Shown here piece after piece: positions 32,632 through 41,428 of a stretch of DNA of 64,000 bases. The notes beneath the pieces are model-generated. The model was given only the letters and a program-made list of their open reading frames with translations, was not told the origin of the DNA and ran no database searches. Made by a program: the position numbers and the translations under genes. Numbering within the stretch: position 1 is the stretch's first letter; the number at the start of each line of letters is the position of its first letter. Origin of the DNA: Lichenibacterium dinghuense (lineage in GTDB: Bacteria; Pseudomonadota; Alphaproteobacteria; Rhizobiales; Beijerinckiaceae); NCBI RefSeq assembly GCF_021730615.1, contig NZ_JAJLMN010000001.1, forward strand, positions 4,475,501-4,539,500, given 5' to 3'.

Positions 32632-34509
32632 ATGGGTGAAGCCTCGACGACGTCACCCGCCGGGGGATTCACCCCGGCCAAGATCATCGGCTCGCTCGGC
32701 ATCGTGTTCGGCGACATCGGCACGAGCCCGATCTACACCTTCCGCGAATGCCTGAACGCCGCGGGGAAGGGCGCCGACCCCGCCACGGTCACCGACCTCC
32801 TGTCGCTGATCCTGTGGACGCTCTTGATCGTCGTGACGCTGAAATACGTCGTCTTCGTCATGCGGGCCGACAACGAGGGGGAGGGCGGCATCGTGGCCCT
32901 GCTCGGCCTCGCGCGCGAGGAGGAGCCCTCGTCCCGCCTGTCCCACCTGCTGCTGATCGCCGGGCTCGTCGGCGCGGCCCTGTTCTTCGGCGACGGCATG
33001 ATCACGCCCGCCATCTCGGTTCTGTCCGCCGTCGAAGGTCTCGACACCGCGACGGCCTTCTTCCACCCCTACATCGTGCCCATCACGGTCGCGGTGCTGG
33101 TGGCGCTGTTCCTGGTGCAGTCGCGCGGCAGCGCCAAGATCGGCTTCCTGTTCGGCCCCGTCATGGTGGTCTGGTTCGCGCTGCTGGCCGTCACGGGCGC
33201 GGTGCGCCTCTTCGCCCACCCGGCCGTGCTGGCGGGGCTCGACCCGCGCCACGCGATGGCGTTCCTGGCGACCCACGGCACCGTGTCGCTGGTGGTGCTG
33301 GGTTCGGCCTTCCTGTCGGTGACGGGCGCGGAAGCGCTCTACGCCGACATGGGCCACTTCGGCCGCGGGCCGATCCGCCTGTCCTGGAGCAGCCTCGTGC
33401 TGCCCGCGCTGGCGTTGAACTACCTGGGGCAGGGGGCCAACGTGCTCGTCGACCCCGACGCGCTGCACAATCCGTTCTACCGCATGTTCCCGGGGTGGGC
33501 CATCTACCCCGTTGTGGGTCTCGCGGCGCTCGCCACGGTCATCGCCAGCCAGGCGGTGATCTCCGGCGCCTTCTCGCTGGCCCAGCAGGCCATCCAGGTG
33601 AGCCTGATGCCGCGCCTCGACGTGCGGCAGACCTCGGACGAGGCCGCGGGCCAGGTCTACGTGCCCCAGGTCAACTGGATCCTGATGGTGGCCGTGATCG
33701 GGCTGGTGCTCGGCTTCGGCTCGTCCGAGCGGCTGGCCTCCGCCTACGGCATCGCCGTGTCGGGCACCATGGTGATCACGACCCTGCTGCTGGCCGTGGT
33801 GGCGCGGAAGCGCTGGCGCTGGGGCCTGCCGCTCACGGTCGCGGTCATCGGCGCCTTCGGGGTCGTCGACGTCGCCTTCTTCGTCGCCAACGCGCTGAAG
33901 GTGGCGGACGGCGGCTGGTTCCCGCTGCTCGTGGGCGCGCTGGTGTTCATCGTCATGTCGACGTGGCACCGCGGCCGCACGCTCGTGGTCGAGCGCATGG
34001 ACGAGGAGAACTCCGCCATCGAGGCCTTCGTGCGCGACGGCGCCCCGAGCCTGCACCGGGTCAAGGGCACGGGCGTGTTTCTGGCCTCGCCGCGCGGCAC
34101 GATCCCGGCCTCGCTGGCCGAGAACATCCGCCACAACAAGGTCCTGCACGAGCGGGTGGTGCTCCTCACCGTGATCACCGAGCCGACGCCCTACGTCCCC
34201 GCCGAGCGCCGCATGGTGGTGCAACCGATGGACCAGAACATCAGCCGCGTGTTCCTGCACTTCGGCTTCGCGGAAAGGCCCGACGTCCCCCGGGCGCTGG
34301 CGCTGGACGGGGACCGGTTCTCCATCGACCTCGACGAGACGTCCTTCTTCGTCGGGCGCGCCCTGTCGGTGCCGGGCAAGCGGCGGGGGCTGGCCCCGTG
34401 GCGGGAGCGCCTCTTCGCCTTCCTCAGCCACAACGCGGTGGGGGCCGCGGACTACTTCGGCCTGCCGCCGGCGCGAGCCGTCGAGATCGGGATGCAGGTG
34501 GACCTGTGA
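32632..34509 (+). CDS. kup: KUP-family potassium transporter
   Basis: The 625-residue protein is a full Kup/Trk-independent K+/H+ symporter with twelve predicted membrane segments followed by a soluble C-terminal domain of about 190 residues. Family motifs are 'GIVFGDIGTSPIYTFRECL', 'DNEGEGGIVALLGLA' and 'FFGDGMITPAISVLSAVEGL'. It imports potassium into the cytoplasm. ATG 32632 (MGEASTTSP) fits the family N terminus. No regulatory riboswitch is evident in the short gap to icd. Confidence 0.95.
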   Translation: MGEASTTSPAGGFTPAKIIGSLGIVFGDIGTSPIYTFRECLNAAGKGADPATVTDLLSLILWTLLIVVTLKYVVFVMRADNEGEGGIVALLGLAREEEPSSRLSHLLLIAGLVGAALFFGDGMITPAISVLSAVEGLDTATAFFHPYIVPITVAVLVALFLVQSRGSAKIGFLFGPVMVVWFALLAVTGAVRLFAHPAVLAGLDPRHAMAFLATHGTVSLVVLGSAFLSVTGAEALYADMGHFGRGPIRLSWSSLVLPALALNYLGQGANVLVDPDALHNPFYRMFPGWAIYPVVGLAALATVIASQAVISGAFSLAQQAIQVSLMPRLDVRQTSDEAAGQVYVPQVNWILMVAVIGLVLGFGSSERLASAYGIAVSGTMVITTLLLAVVARKRWRWGLPLTVAVIGAFGVVDVAFFVANALKVADGGWFPLLVGALVFIVMSTWHRGRTLVVERMDEENSAIEAFVRDGAPSLHRVKGTGVFLASPRGTIPASLAENIRHNKVLHERVVLLTVITEPTPYVPAERRMVVQPMDQNISRVFLHFGFAERPDVPRALALDGDRFSIDLDETSFFVGRALSVPGKRRGLAPWRERLFAFLSHNAVGAADYFGLPPARAVEIGMQVDL

Positions 34510-34542
34510 CGCGGCGGCCGGCCGGGCGCCGGCGCCCCGCGC

Positions 34543-35055
34543 TCACTGCCCGGGCGGGCCGTTCGACGTCGCGGCGGCGCCGGACGCCAGCCCGTTGCGG
34601 GTCTTCACGTCCTTGACGTTCTCGCGGAAGAAGTCGTGGTTGTCGCCCAGCGTCACGGTGGGCTGGCAGCGCGGCTGGCAGGCGTAGGTTTCCCGGTCGG
34701 CGCCCCGCTGCACCACCACCATGGACGGCGGTTCGCGCACCCGTAGGGCCGTCTCCGACAGGAGGCGCCCGCTGCCGTCGAGGAACAGCAGGTTGGTGTC
34801 GCCGTAGCCCCGGCCGGTCAGGATGACCTCGCCGCTGTTCCGCAGCATTGTGACGTCGGCGATGATCGGGTTGCCCACCACCACGGTCTCCGTGCTGGGC
34901 GGGAAGCGCATGATCTGGGCGCGATCGAGCAGCACCGTCACGGCCCTGTCGGCGGCCGAAGCCGACCCCACCGCACCGGTGAGGAGCGCTGCCGCGAGCG
35001 CCGCGACCCGTCGCAGGCCCGGGCTGCGCCGCGGCGCGGTTGTTGCGGACGGCAT
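34543..35055 (-). CDS. secreted pilus-assembly N-domain protein (CpaC-like N-terminal domain)
   Basis: The 170-residue protein has a signal peptide (cleavage near 'GSASA') and then a domain that matches the N-terminal part of Tad secretin CpaC: 'VTVLLDRAQIMRFPPSTETV', 'VVGNPIIADVTMLRNSGEVI' and 'LTGRGYGDTNLLFLDGSG'. The secretin channel itself is absent, so this is a stand-alone periplasmic N domain as seen beside flp genes in Rhizobiales. It may assist outer-membrane pilus assembly. It is divergent from the flp pilin gene. Confidence 0.85.
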   Translation of the reverse strand: MPSATTAPRRSPGLRRVAALAAALLTGAVGSASAADRAVTVLLDRAQIMRFPPSTETVVVGNPIIADVTMLRNSGEVILTGRGYGDTNLLFLDGSGRLLSETALRVREPPSMVVVQRGADRETYACQPRCQPTVTLGDNHDFFRENVKDVKTRNGLASGAAATSNGPPGQ

Positions 35056-35350
35056 GGGCGCAGATTCCCCGAGGTGACGACGCGCGCAGCATGGCGCGCG
35101 ACGGTCAACGGAGCGTGAACCCCGGCGCCGGCCGGCTCCCGAACGCGCCCGCGACCTGCCGCGTCACGCCGTGGCGGTCGTGCATCCCAGTCATGTCGAA
35201 TTAACCACACGTGGCAAACGCGGCGCCGATCCGCGTTTAGTCGCCCGGTTTAAGGACTTCGCAAGTGCTCATCCTTAGGGTCATGGTCATCCCGAACGCG
35301 CTGCGGCCTGCGTGTGGCGGGTGAAGACCCCAGCAATCACGGAGCCTACC

Positions 35351-35512
35351 ATGAGCATCCTCAAGCGTTTCGCCAAGGACGAGTCCGGCGCCACCGCGAT
35401 CGAATACGGCCTGATTGCCAGCCTGATCGCCGTCGTGATCATCGGCGCCGCCCGCGCCCTCGGCACGAAGCTGACGACCACGTTCGGCAACATCGCCGCC
35501 AACCTGAGCTGA
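35351..35512 (+). CDS. flp: Flp family type IVb pilin
   Basis: The 53-residue prepilin has a short basic leader ending at Gly13, followed by ATAIEYGLIASLIAVVII: Glu at mature position 5, Tyr at 6, and a hydrophobic assembly helix. It is the major subunit of Tad/Flp pili, cut by the prepilin peptidase encoded at 35705. GGAG lies just upstream of ATG 35351. A strong hairpin terminator follows at 35603, so it is expressed apart from cpaA. Confidence 0.95.
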   Translation: MSILKRFAKDESGATAIEYGLIASLIAVVIIGAARALGTKLTTTFGNIAANLS

Positions 35513-35602
35513 GGCGCCGCCGCGGGGGCGCGGGATCGCTCCGGCTCCCGCCTCCGTCCAGTCGACGACGAGCGTCCCGATCGACGGGGCGCAGCCTTTC
35601 CT

Positions 35603-35638
35603 GAAAGGGCGGAGCGAGACGTTTCGCTCCGCCCTTTC
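35603..35638 (+). terminator. strong hairpin after flp
   Basis: Perfect 15-bp arms (GAAAGGGCGGAGCGA at 35603-35617, its complement at 35624-35638) with a 6-nt loop lie 90 bp after the flp stop. The final arm contains CTTTC rather than a long T run. It probably ends or tunes read-through from flp into cpaA, allowing high pilin expression. Confidence 0.75.
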
Positions 35639-35704
35639 CGTGCGCGGCCTCCCGCCGGCCCTCCGGCGCCCGGCTCCGAACCCGTCCCGCCCGAGGTGTT
35701 GCCG

Positions 35705-36211
35705 ATGCTGTCCGCCGCCGCGCTGATCCTGTTCCCGTCGCTGATGGCCTATGCGGCCTCCTCCGACCTGCTCACCATGACGATCGCCAACTGGATCTCG
35801 GCCCTGCTGGTCGTGGCGTTCCTGCTGCTCGCGGCCGTGGCCGGCATGCCGGTCATGGAGGTGCTCCAGACGCATCTCGCCTGCGGCGCCGCGGTGCTCG
35901 CGCTCACCTTCACGCTCTTCGCCTTCGGTTGGATCGGCGGCGGCGACGCCAAGCTGGCGGCCTCCACCGCCGTCTGGCTCGGGTGGGACAACCTCTACGC
36001 CTACGGCCTCACCACCTCCATCATCGGCGGCGCGCTGACCCTCGCCATCCTGCGCTGGCGCCTGTCCGACCTGCCGGCCGTCCTCGACCGGCAGGTCTGG
36101 GTCAGGCGCCTGCACGCGGCCGGCAACGGCGTGCCCTACGGCATCGCGCTCGCGGCCGCGGGCCTGATCCTGTACCCGGACACCGCGATCTGGGCCGCCG
36201 CGGCGACCTGA
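35705..36211 (+). CDS. cpaA: prepilin peptidase CpaA/TadV
   Basis: The 168-residue membrane protein is a small A24-type aspartyl peptidase that cleaves Flp prepilins. It has about five membrane helices, a first catalytic Asp in 'AYAASSDLLTMTIANWIS' and a second in 'GWIGGGDAKLAASTAVWLG' (GxGD-type). ATG 35705 with GAGGTG upstream is chosen; a GTG at 35696 would add three residues. It lies between flp and glycosyltransferase-like genes; the rest of the Tad genes are 10 kb away. Confidence 0.9.
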   Translation: MLSAAALILFPSLMAYAASSDLLTMTIANWISALLVVAFLLLAAVAGMPVMEVLQTHLACGAAVLALTFTLFAFGWIGGGDAKLAASTAVWLGWDNLYAYGLTTSIIGGALTLAILRWRLSDLPAVLDRQVWVRRLHAAGNGVPYGIALAAAGLILYPDTAIWAAAAT

Positions 36212-36261
36212 ATCCCTCTTTCCGTCGCCCGCCCGTCACGACGTCCGCCAGCGAGCGATCC

Positions 36262-38076
36262 ATGAGCAGCACCGCCGTCGCCCCCGTGCCGGCCGCGCGC
36301 CGCGTTCCGCCCTGCGCCAGGCGCGCCGTGCCGCGGCCGGGGCCGATCCTGCTGTCGCTGCTCGTCGCCATGCCGCTCTCGCTCGCGATGTCCTGGGGCA
36401 GCGTCGTCGCGGTCTGGACCACCGGCGACTTCGTCAACACCGACGACGCCATGCGGGCCGTGCAGATCCGGGACTGGATGGCCGGCCAGCCCTGGTTCGA
36501 CCTCGCGGCGCACCGCTTCGGCCTGCCGCCGGGGGTCTTCTCGCACTGGTCGCGCGTCGTGGACGTGCCGGTGGCGGCCCTGATCCGCCTCTTCGGACTG
36601 GCGCTGGCGCCCGAGATGGCCGAGCGCGCCGCGCGGATCGCCTATCCGCTCGCCCTCCAGGCGGCGCTGGTGGCCGCCGTGGGCTACGCCGCGCGCGTCC
36701 TGGCGGGGGCCGCCGCGGTCGTTCCGGCCGGCCTGCTCGTCGTGCTGGGCGGCATCGGCTGCATGCAGTTCGAGCCCGGGCGCATCCACCACCATTCCCC
36801 GCAGATCGTGCTGCTGACGCTGATGGCCGGCACCGCGCTCGACGCGCTGGACCCGGCCCGCGCCCGCCGCGCCGCCCTCACCGCCGCGCTGGTCGCCCTG
36901 TCGCTGGCGATCGGCCTCGAGAACCTGCCCTTCGTCGCCGTGGTGCTCGCCGTCCCGGCGCTCGCGTGGGCGGTCGCCGGCGCCCCCCAGCGCCGGGCGC
37001 TGCTGTGGTTCGCGGGCGGGCTCGCCGTCTCGGTCCCGGCCGTCTTCGCCGCCACGGTGGCGCCGTCCCGCTACGGCCTCAGCTTCGTCGACGCCCTGTC
37101 GCTCATGCACGTGGCCGGGCTGGTCGGGGGTGCGGCGGTCCTGGCGCTCGCCGCGCGGCTGACGCCGCATCTCCGGACCGCGCGGGCGCGGTGGGCCGTC
37201 CTGGCCGGCGCCGGCGCGGCGCTCGGAGGGACGGTCGTCCTGCTGTTCCCCGAGGCGCTGCACGGCCCCTTCTACGGCATGGACCCGCTGCTGCGCCCCT
37301 TCTGGCTCGACGAGGTCCAGGAGGTGCGGCCGCTGCTGCGGCTCGCGCGCGAGGTGCCGGGCACCGTGACCATCCTGATGGCCCCGATGGCGATCGGCGG
37401 TCTGTTCGCGATCCTGGCCTGCGCGCGGACGCACGGCCTCGCCCGCGCGCGCTGGGCGGCGCTCGTCGCGCTGCTGCTGGTCGGCTTCGCCGGCAGCGTC
37501 TGGGCGATCCGCGTGGCCTCCTCGCTCCAGCCCCTCGCGCTCCTGGGCGGGGCCTGGGCGGTCGGCCGCGCCTGGACCGACGCTCACCGCGACGGGCGCG
37601 TCGCGGCCCTGTGGCGGCCGGCGGTGCGCGCCGCGCTCTGCTCCTCGGTCGCCTGGGCGCTCCTGCCCTGGCCCGCCGCGGCGATCGTCGGCGGTGAGCG
37701 GGGGCCGTCCTGCCTCGCCGCCTCCGCGCTGGCGCCGCTGGCGGCCCTGCCGCCCGGCACGGTCTTCGCGCCGATCGATTCCGGCCCGTTCATCCTGGCC
37801 CACACCGGGCTGTCGGTGCTGGCGGGCCCGTACCACCGCGACAACGCCGGGAACAGGGCCGTGATCGAGGGCTTCCTGGCCGAGCCGGAGGCCGCGCGGG
37901 CGCTCGTGCGCGCGACGGGAGCGCGCTACCTCGCGGTCTGCGGCGAGCAGACGGGACTGGAGAGCGCCGCCGCGCAGGCCGGGCTGGCGGCGTCGCTGCG
38001 GGACGGGCGCGTGCCGGCCTGGCTGGAGCCGCTGCGACTCGGGCCGACGCCGTTCCGGGTCTACGCCGTGCATTGA
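36262..38076 (+). CDS. GT-C-type membrane protein (oligosaccharyltransferase-like)
   Basis: This 604-residue protein has about a dozen predicted membrane segments. The first external loop holds 'GDFVNTDDAMRAVQIRDWMA' (a D-D pair typical of GT-C catalytic loops), followed by 'WSRVVDVPVAALIRLFGLAL' and 'FEPGRIHHHSPQ'. The C-terminal 100 residues are a soluble domain. This layout resembles STT3/PglB- or ArnT-like enzymes that move sugars from lipid carriers. Acceptor is unknown. It is followed seven bases later by another GT-C gene, so the two are probably co-transcribed. Confidence 0.7.
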   Translation: MSSTAVAPVPAARRVPPCARRAVPRPGPILLSLLVAMPLSLAMSWGSVVAVWTTGDFVNTDDAMRAVQIRDWMAGQPWFDLAAHRFGLPPGVFSHWSRVVDVPVAALIRLFGLALAPEMAERAARIAYPLALQAALVAAVGYAARVLAGAAAVVPAGLLVVLGGIGCMQFEPGRIHHHSPQIVLLTLMAGTALDALDPARARRAALTAALVALSLAIGLENLPFVAVVLAVPALAWAVAGAPQRRALLWFAGGLAVSVPAVFAATVAPSRYGLSFVDALSLMHVAGLVGGAAVLALAARLTPHLRTARARWAVLAGAGAALGGTVVLLFPEALHGPFYGMDPLLRPFWLDEVQEVRPLLRLAREVPGTVTILMAPMAIGGLFAILACARTHGLARARWAALVALLLVGFAGSVWAIRVASSLQPLALLGGAWAVGRAWTDAHRDGRVAALWRPAVRAALCSSVAWALLPWPAAAIVGGERGPSCLAASALAPLAALPPGTVFAPIDSGPFILAHTGLSVLAGPYHRDNAGNRAVIEGFLAEPEAARALVRATGARYLAVCGEQTGLESAAAQAGLAASLRDGRVPAWLEPLRLGPTPFRVYAVH

Positions 38077-38811
38077 GCAGTCGATGCCCTCCCCACGATC
38101 GCCCGCGCACCATCTGATTGTGGGTTTGCGGTGCTTCGCGGCCGTGCCCATCGCCCGATTTCGTGCCAGCGCGCCGGCTCGGTCCGGGCGTCTCTGGCTC
38201 TTCACTGTGGTCGTCTTCGCGGTCCTGGTGCTCGCCGCGGCGGCCCGCCTGCGACTCGACCTAGCCGCCCCGCTCTGGCTTGACGAGAGCTGGACTGGCG
38301 CGTTCGCCGCCGAGCCCACCCTCGCCGGACTTACGGAGCAGGTCCGAAACGACCCAAACGCGCCGGCTTATTACTACCTGATCTGGGCTTGGGTCCGGAT
38401 CTTCGGCCTATCCAACGTGGCGCTGCACCTGCCCAGCATGGCCATGAGCTTGGCCGCGCCGGGATTGGCTTGGGCCGGCCTCCGGCGTCGGCGACCGCTC
38501 GTCGCCCTCATCTGGGCTGTCCTTCTGGCCACCTGGACACCGGGCTTCGAACAGGCAGACGAAGCTCGCTGTTACTCCCTGCTGTTTTGCGCCGCAATCG
38601 TCGCGATCGGGGCACATGTCGCGTTGCTGGAGGCGCCCTCGCTCCGCCGCGCGGCGGCCTGGGCCTGCTGCGCAGGCTTCATGACGCTGGTTCACTACTA
38701 TGCCGGGATGCTGGCCCTCGCGCAGGGAGTTGCCTTTGTGATGTTGCACCGCAGGCGTGCCCTGCGGCTTTGGCCGGCCGCGCTGCCTTTCGTCCCGGCC
38801 TTCGCCTGGAT

Positions 38812-38910
38812 TGCGGATTCCGATCGAAGCCGGCCACTGATTCCGAGATGAAGCCGGCCGCCATTCCGATTTGATGCCGGCCACCGTTCCGAGATGAAGC
38901 CGGCCACCCT
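38812..38910 (+). repeat. IS21 left-end multiple transposase-binding repeats
   Basis: Four copies of a GAAGCCGGCCA-like motif at about 38826, 38849, 38873 (degenerate) and 38896, spaced 23-24 bp, each preceded by a TTCCGA-like block. They mirror four copies on the right end (about 41336-41420). Confidence 0.8.
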
Positions 38911-38983
38911 GATCCGGCAATAGCGTCCCCGCAGGTCAGCAACCGCGGCACCCTGCCTCGCCCCCCCACGCGAGGAGATCGGG

Positions 38984-40522
38984 ATGCCGGCCAGGAGAGA
39001 GCTGACGATGCGACAGATCCGACACATGCTCCGGCTCGCCCGCGACGGGGTGAGCGCCCGCGAGATCGGCCGAACGCTCGGCATCGCGCGGTCCACCGTC
39101 CAGGACAACCTCGCCCGTGCGTCAGCGGCGGGCTTGGCTTGGCCGATCGATGAAGAGATCACCGACGCCGTCCTCGAACAGCGGCTGTTCGACCGCGTCG
39201 GCGTGAAGCAGGGCGTCAGACGACGCGTCGAGCCAGACTGGCCGTCGATGGTGCGCGAGATGCGCAGGCCCGGCGTCAACCTGATGGTTCTCTGGGAAGA
39301 GTATCGTGTATCTGAGCCCGGCGGCTACGGTTACTCGCGCTTCTGTGATCTTTACAGGGAGTTCGAACGCCGTGTCACGCCGGTGATGCGCCAACACCAT
39401 GCCGCCGGCGACAAGGTGTTCGTCGACTATTCCGGCAAGCGCGTGCCCATCGTCGATCCCGCCACCGGCGTGGTGAGACAGGCCGAGATCTTCGTGGCGG
39501 TGCTGGGCGCCTCCAGCCTCACCTACGCCGAGGCGACGTGGACCCAGGCGCTGCCGGACTGGATCGGCGCCCACGTGCGCCTGTTCGACTTTCTGGGCGG
39601 CGTGCCGCGCCTGGTGGTGCCCGACAACCTCAAGAGCGGGATCAACAAGGCGTCCTTCTACGATCCGGAGATCAATCGCTCCTACGGCACCATGGCCGAG
39701 CACTACGGCATCGGCGTGCTGCCGGCCCGGCCGAGGAAGCCGCGCGACAAGGCCAAGGTGGAGAACGGCGTCCGCTTCGCCCAGAGCTACATCCTGGGAC
39801 GCCTGCGGGCCCAGACGTTCTTCTCGCTGGCCGAGTGCAACGCCGCCATCGCGGCCATGGTGGAGCGCATCAACGCCCACCCCATGCGCCGCCTCGGCAC
39901 CACGCGCCGGGCGCTGTTCGAGGCCGTGGAGCGGGCCGCCCTGCTACCCCTGCCGTCGGCACCCTACGTCTTTGCCGAGTGGCGGCTGGCACGGGTCAAC
40001 CTCGACTACCACGTCGAGGCTGCCGGCTTCCTGTACTCGGTGCCCCATGCGCTGATCCGCGAGCAGGTGGACGTGCGCCTGACGGAGCGCACCGTGGAGG
40101 TGTTCCACCGCGGCCAGCGCGTCGCCGCCCACGACCGGCGTTATGGCGGCGCCCGGCACGGCACCGACGTCGAGCACATGCCGAGCGCTCACCGGCGCTA
40201 CGCGGAATGGACGCCGGCCCGCTTCGAGCGCTGGGGCCGGGAGATCGGCCCCGAAACCGAGGGCCTCGTCATCGCCATCCTGCGCGGGCGTCCCCATCCC
40301 GAGCAGGGCTTCCGCACCTGCCTGGGCGTGCTGCGCCTGTTTCGCGGCCTCGCCCCAGCTCGGGCCGAGGCCATCTCCGCCCGGGCCACGGCCATCGGTG
40401 CGCTCACCTACAAGAGCATCGCCTCCATCATTGCCAACAACCTCGACCGAAAGTCTCGAATAACAGAAACGACGAAGATCATCGATCATCCGAACCTGCG
40501 CGGCGCAGGCTACTTCCACTGA
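38984..40522 (+). CDS. istA: IS21 transposase IstA
   Basis: The 512-residue transposase has an N-terminal helix-turn-helix ('SAREIGRTLGIARSTVQDNL') and an rve-type DDE core: Asp in 'KVFVDYSGKRVP', Asp in 'RLVVPDNLKSG' and Glu in 'KAKVENGVRFAQ'. A C-terminal beta-rich domain follows ('LDYHVEAAGFLYSVPH'). IstA cuts and joins the element ends with the help of the ATPase IstB encoded 14 bp downstream. ATG 38984 is the first Met after the left-end repeats. Confidence 0.95.
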   Translation: MPARRELTMRQIRHMLRLARDGVSAREIGRTLGIARSTVQDNLARASAAGLAWPIDEEITDAVLEQRLFDRVGVKQGVRRRVEPDWPSMVREMRRPGVNLMVLWEEYRVSEPGGYGYSRFCDLYREFERRVTPVMRQHHAAGDKVFVDYSGKRVPIVDPATGVVRQAEIFVAVLGASSLTYAEATWTQALPDWIGAHVRLFDFLGGVPRLVVPDNLKSGINKASFYDPEINRSYGTMAEHYGIGVLPARPRKPRDKAKVENGVRFAQSYILGRLRAQTFFSLAECNAAIAAMVERINAHPMRRLGTTRRALFEAVERAALLPLPSAPYVFAEWRLARVNLDYHVEAAGFLYSVPHALIREQVDVRLTERTVEVFHRGQRVAAHDRRYGGARHGTDVEHMPSAHRRYAEWTPARFERWGREIGPETEGLVIAILRGRPHPEQGFRTCLGVLRLFRGLAPARAEAISARATAIGALTYKSIASIIANNLDRKSRITETTKIIDHPNLRGAGYFH

Positions 40523-40536
40523 TAGGAGACTTGACG

Positions 40537-41280
40537 ATGCTTGCTCATCCCACACTCGAACTTCTGCACGGCCTCGGCCTGCACGGCATGGCGCAGGGCT
40601 ACAAGACCCTGGACGGGAACCCGGAAGCGCAGGCGCTGACGCACGCCGAGTGGCTCGGCATCATCCTGGAGCACGAGAAGACCCTGCGCGAGCAGAAGCG
40701 CTTCGAAACCCGCGCCCGCGCCGCCCACCTGCGCCATCCGGCCAGCGTCGAGGATGTCGACTACCGCGCCCATCGCGGCCTCGACCGTGCCCTGTTCCTC
40801 AAGCTGTCCGGCTGCGACTGGATCCGAAGCCGGCGCAACCTGGTGATCACCGGGCCGTGCGGTGTCGGCAAAAGCTGGCTCGCCTGCGCGCTCGGCCAGA
40901 AGGCCTGCCGGGAGGACCTGTCGGTCCTGTACTACCGTGTGCCGCGCCTGTTCGCGGCGCTCGGTCTGGCGCGCGGCGACGGCCGCTATGCCAAACTGCT
41001 CAAGCAGCTCGCCCGCGCCAGGCTGCTGATCCTCGACGATTGGGGCCCTGAGCCCCTCAGCGCCGAGCAGGCGCGCGACCTTCTGGAGATCGTGGAGGAC
41101 CGCTACGACGCCGGCTCGGTGCTGATCACCAGCCAGGTGCCGGTCGACCGCTGGTACGAGATGATCGCCATCCCGACCCTGGCCGATGCCGTGCTGGACC
41201 GCCTGATCCACAACGCCTACCGGATCGCGTTGTCCGGCGACAGCCTGCGCAAGCACCGCCCTGCCGACCAGCTGGCTTGA
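40537..41280 (+). CDS. istB: IS21 helper ATPase IstB
   Basis: The 247-residue AAA+ protein has Walker A GPCGVGKS, Walker B 'LLILDDWGPEPLS' and a sensor region 'SVLITSQVPVDRWYEMIAIP'. IstB is a DnaC-like ATPase that selects and bends target DNA for IstA. AGGAG at 40526-40530 region precedes ATG 40537. Length is normal for the family. Confidence 0.95.
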   Translation: MLAHPTLELLHGLGLHGMAQGYKTLDGNPEAQALTHAEWLGIILEHEKTLREQKRFETRARAAHLRHPASVEDVDYRAHRGLDRALFLKLSGCDWIRSRRNLVITGPCGVGKSWLACALGQKACREDLSVLYYRVPRLFAALGLARGDGRYAKLLKQLARARLLILDDWGPEPLSAEQARDLLEIVEDRYDAGSVLITSQVPVDRWYEMIAIPTLADAVLDRLIHNAYRIALSGDSLRKHRPADQLA

Positions 41281-41335
41281 CCCGAAACACTCCTCGACCG
41301 ATCTACGAACCCGACCAGCGGGGCGCCATCGCCGT

Positions 41336-41428
41336 GGCCGGCTTCAGATCGGAACGGTGGCCGGCTTCATGTTGGAATGCTGGCCGGCTTGAAATCGGAA
41401 TACCCGGCCGGCTTCGTCGGAATCTGCA
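41336..41428 (-). repeat. IS21 right-end multiple transposase-binding repeats
   Basis: Four GGCCGGCTT(C/G) copies at about 41336, 41359, 41381 and 41405, each followed by a TCGGAA-like block, in inverted orientation to the left-end set. Confidence 0.8.

Larger units (their letters stand above)
38812..41428 (+). mobile_element. IS21-family insertion sequence (2617 bp)
   Basis: Ends begin with TGCGGATTCCGA on the left and TGCAGATTCCGA on the right (reverse complement), and each continues with CGAAGCCGGCC. The flanks carry a perfect 7-bp target duplication CCTGGAT (38805-38811 and 41429-41435). Both genes, istA and istB, are intact, so the element is probably still active. It is inserted in a glycosyltransferase gene in the same direction. 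Confidence 0.95.

Noticed and set aside
32653-34431. A 592-codon frame antisense to kup
   Set aside because: It is the complement of a well-supported transporter; its composition (Gln, His, Arg, Asp) is typical of shadow frames.
38811-38816. Element ends at ATTCCGAT (38817/41401)
   Set aside because: These borders give no target duplication. Ends at 38812 and 41428 give TG...CA termini, a perfect CCTGGAT duplication and a restored reading frame.
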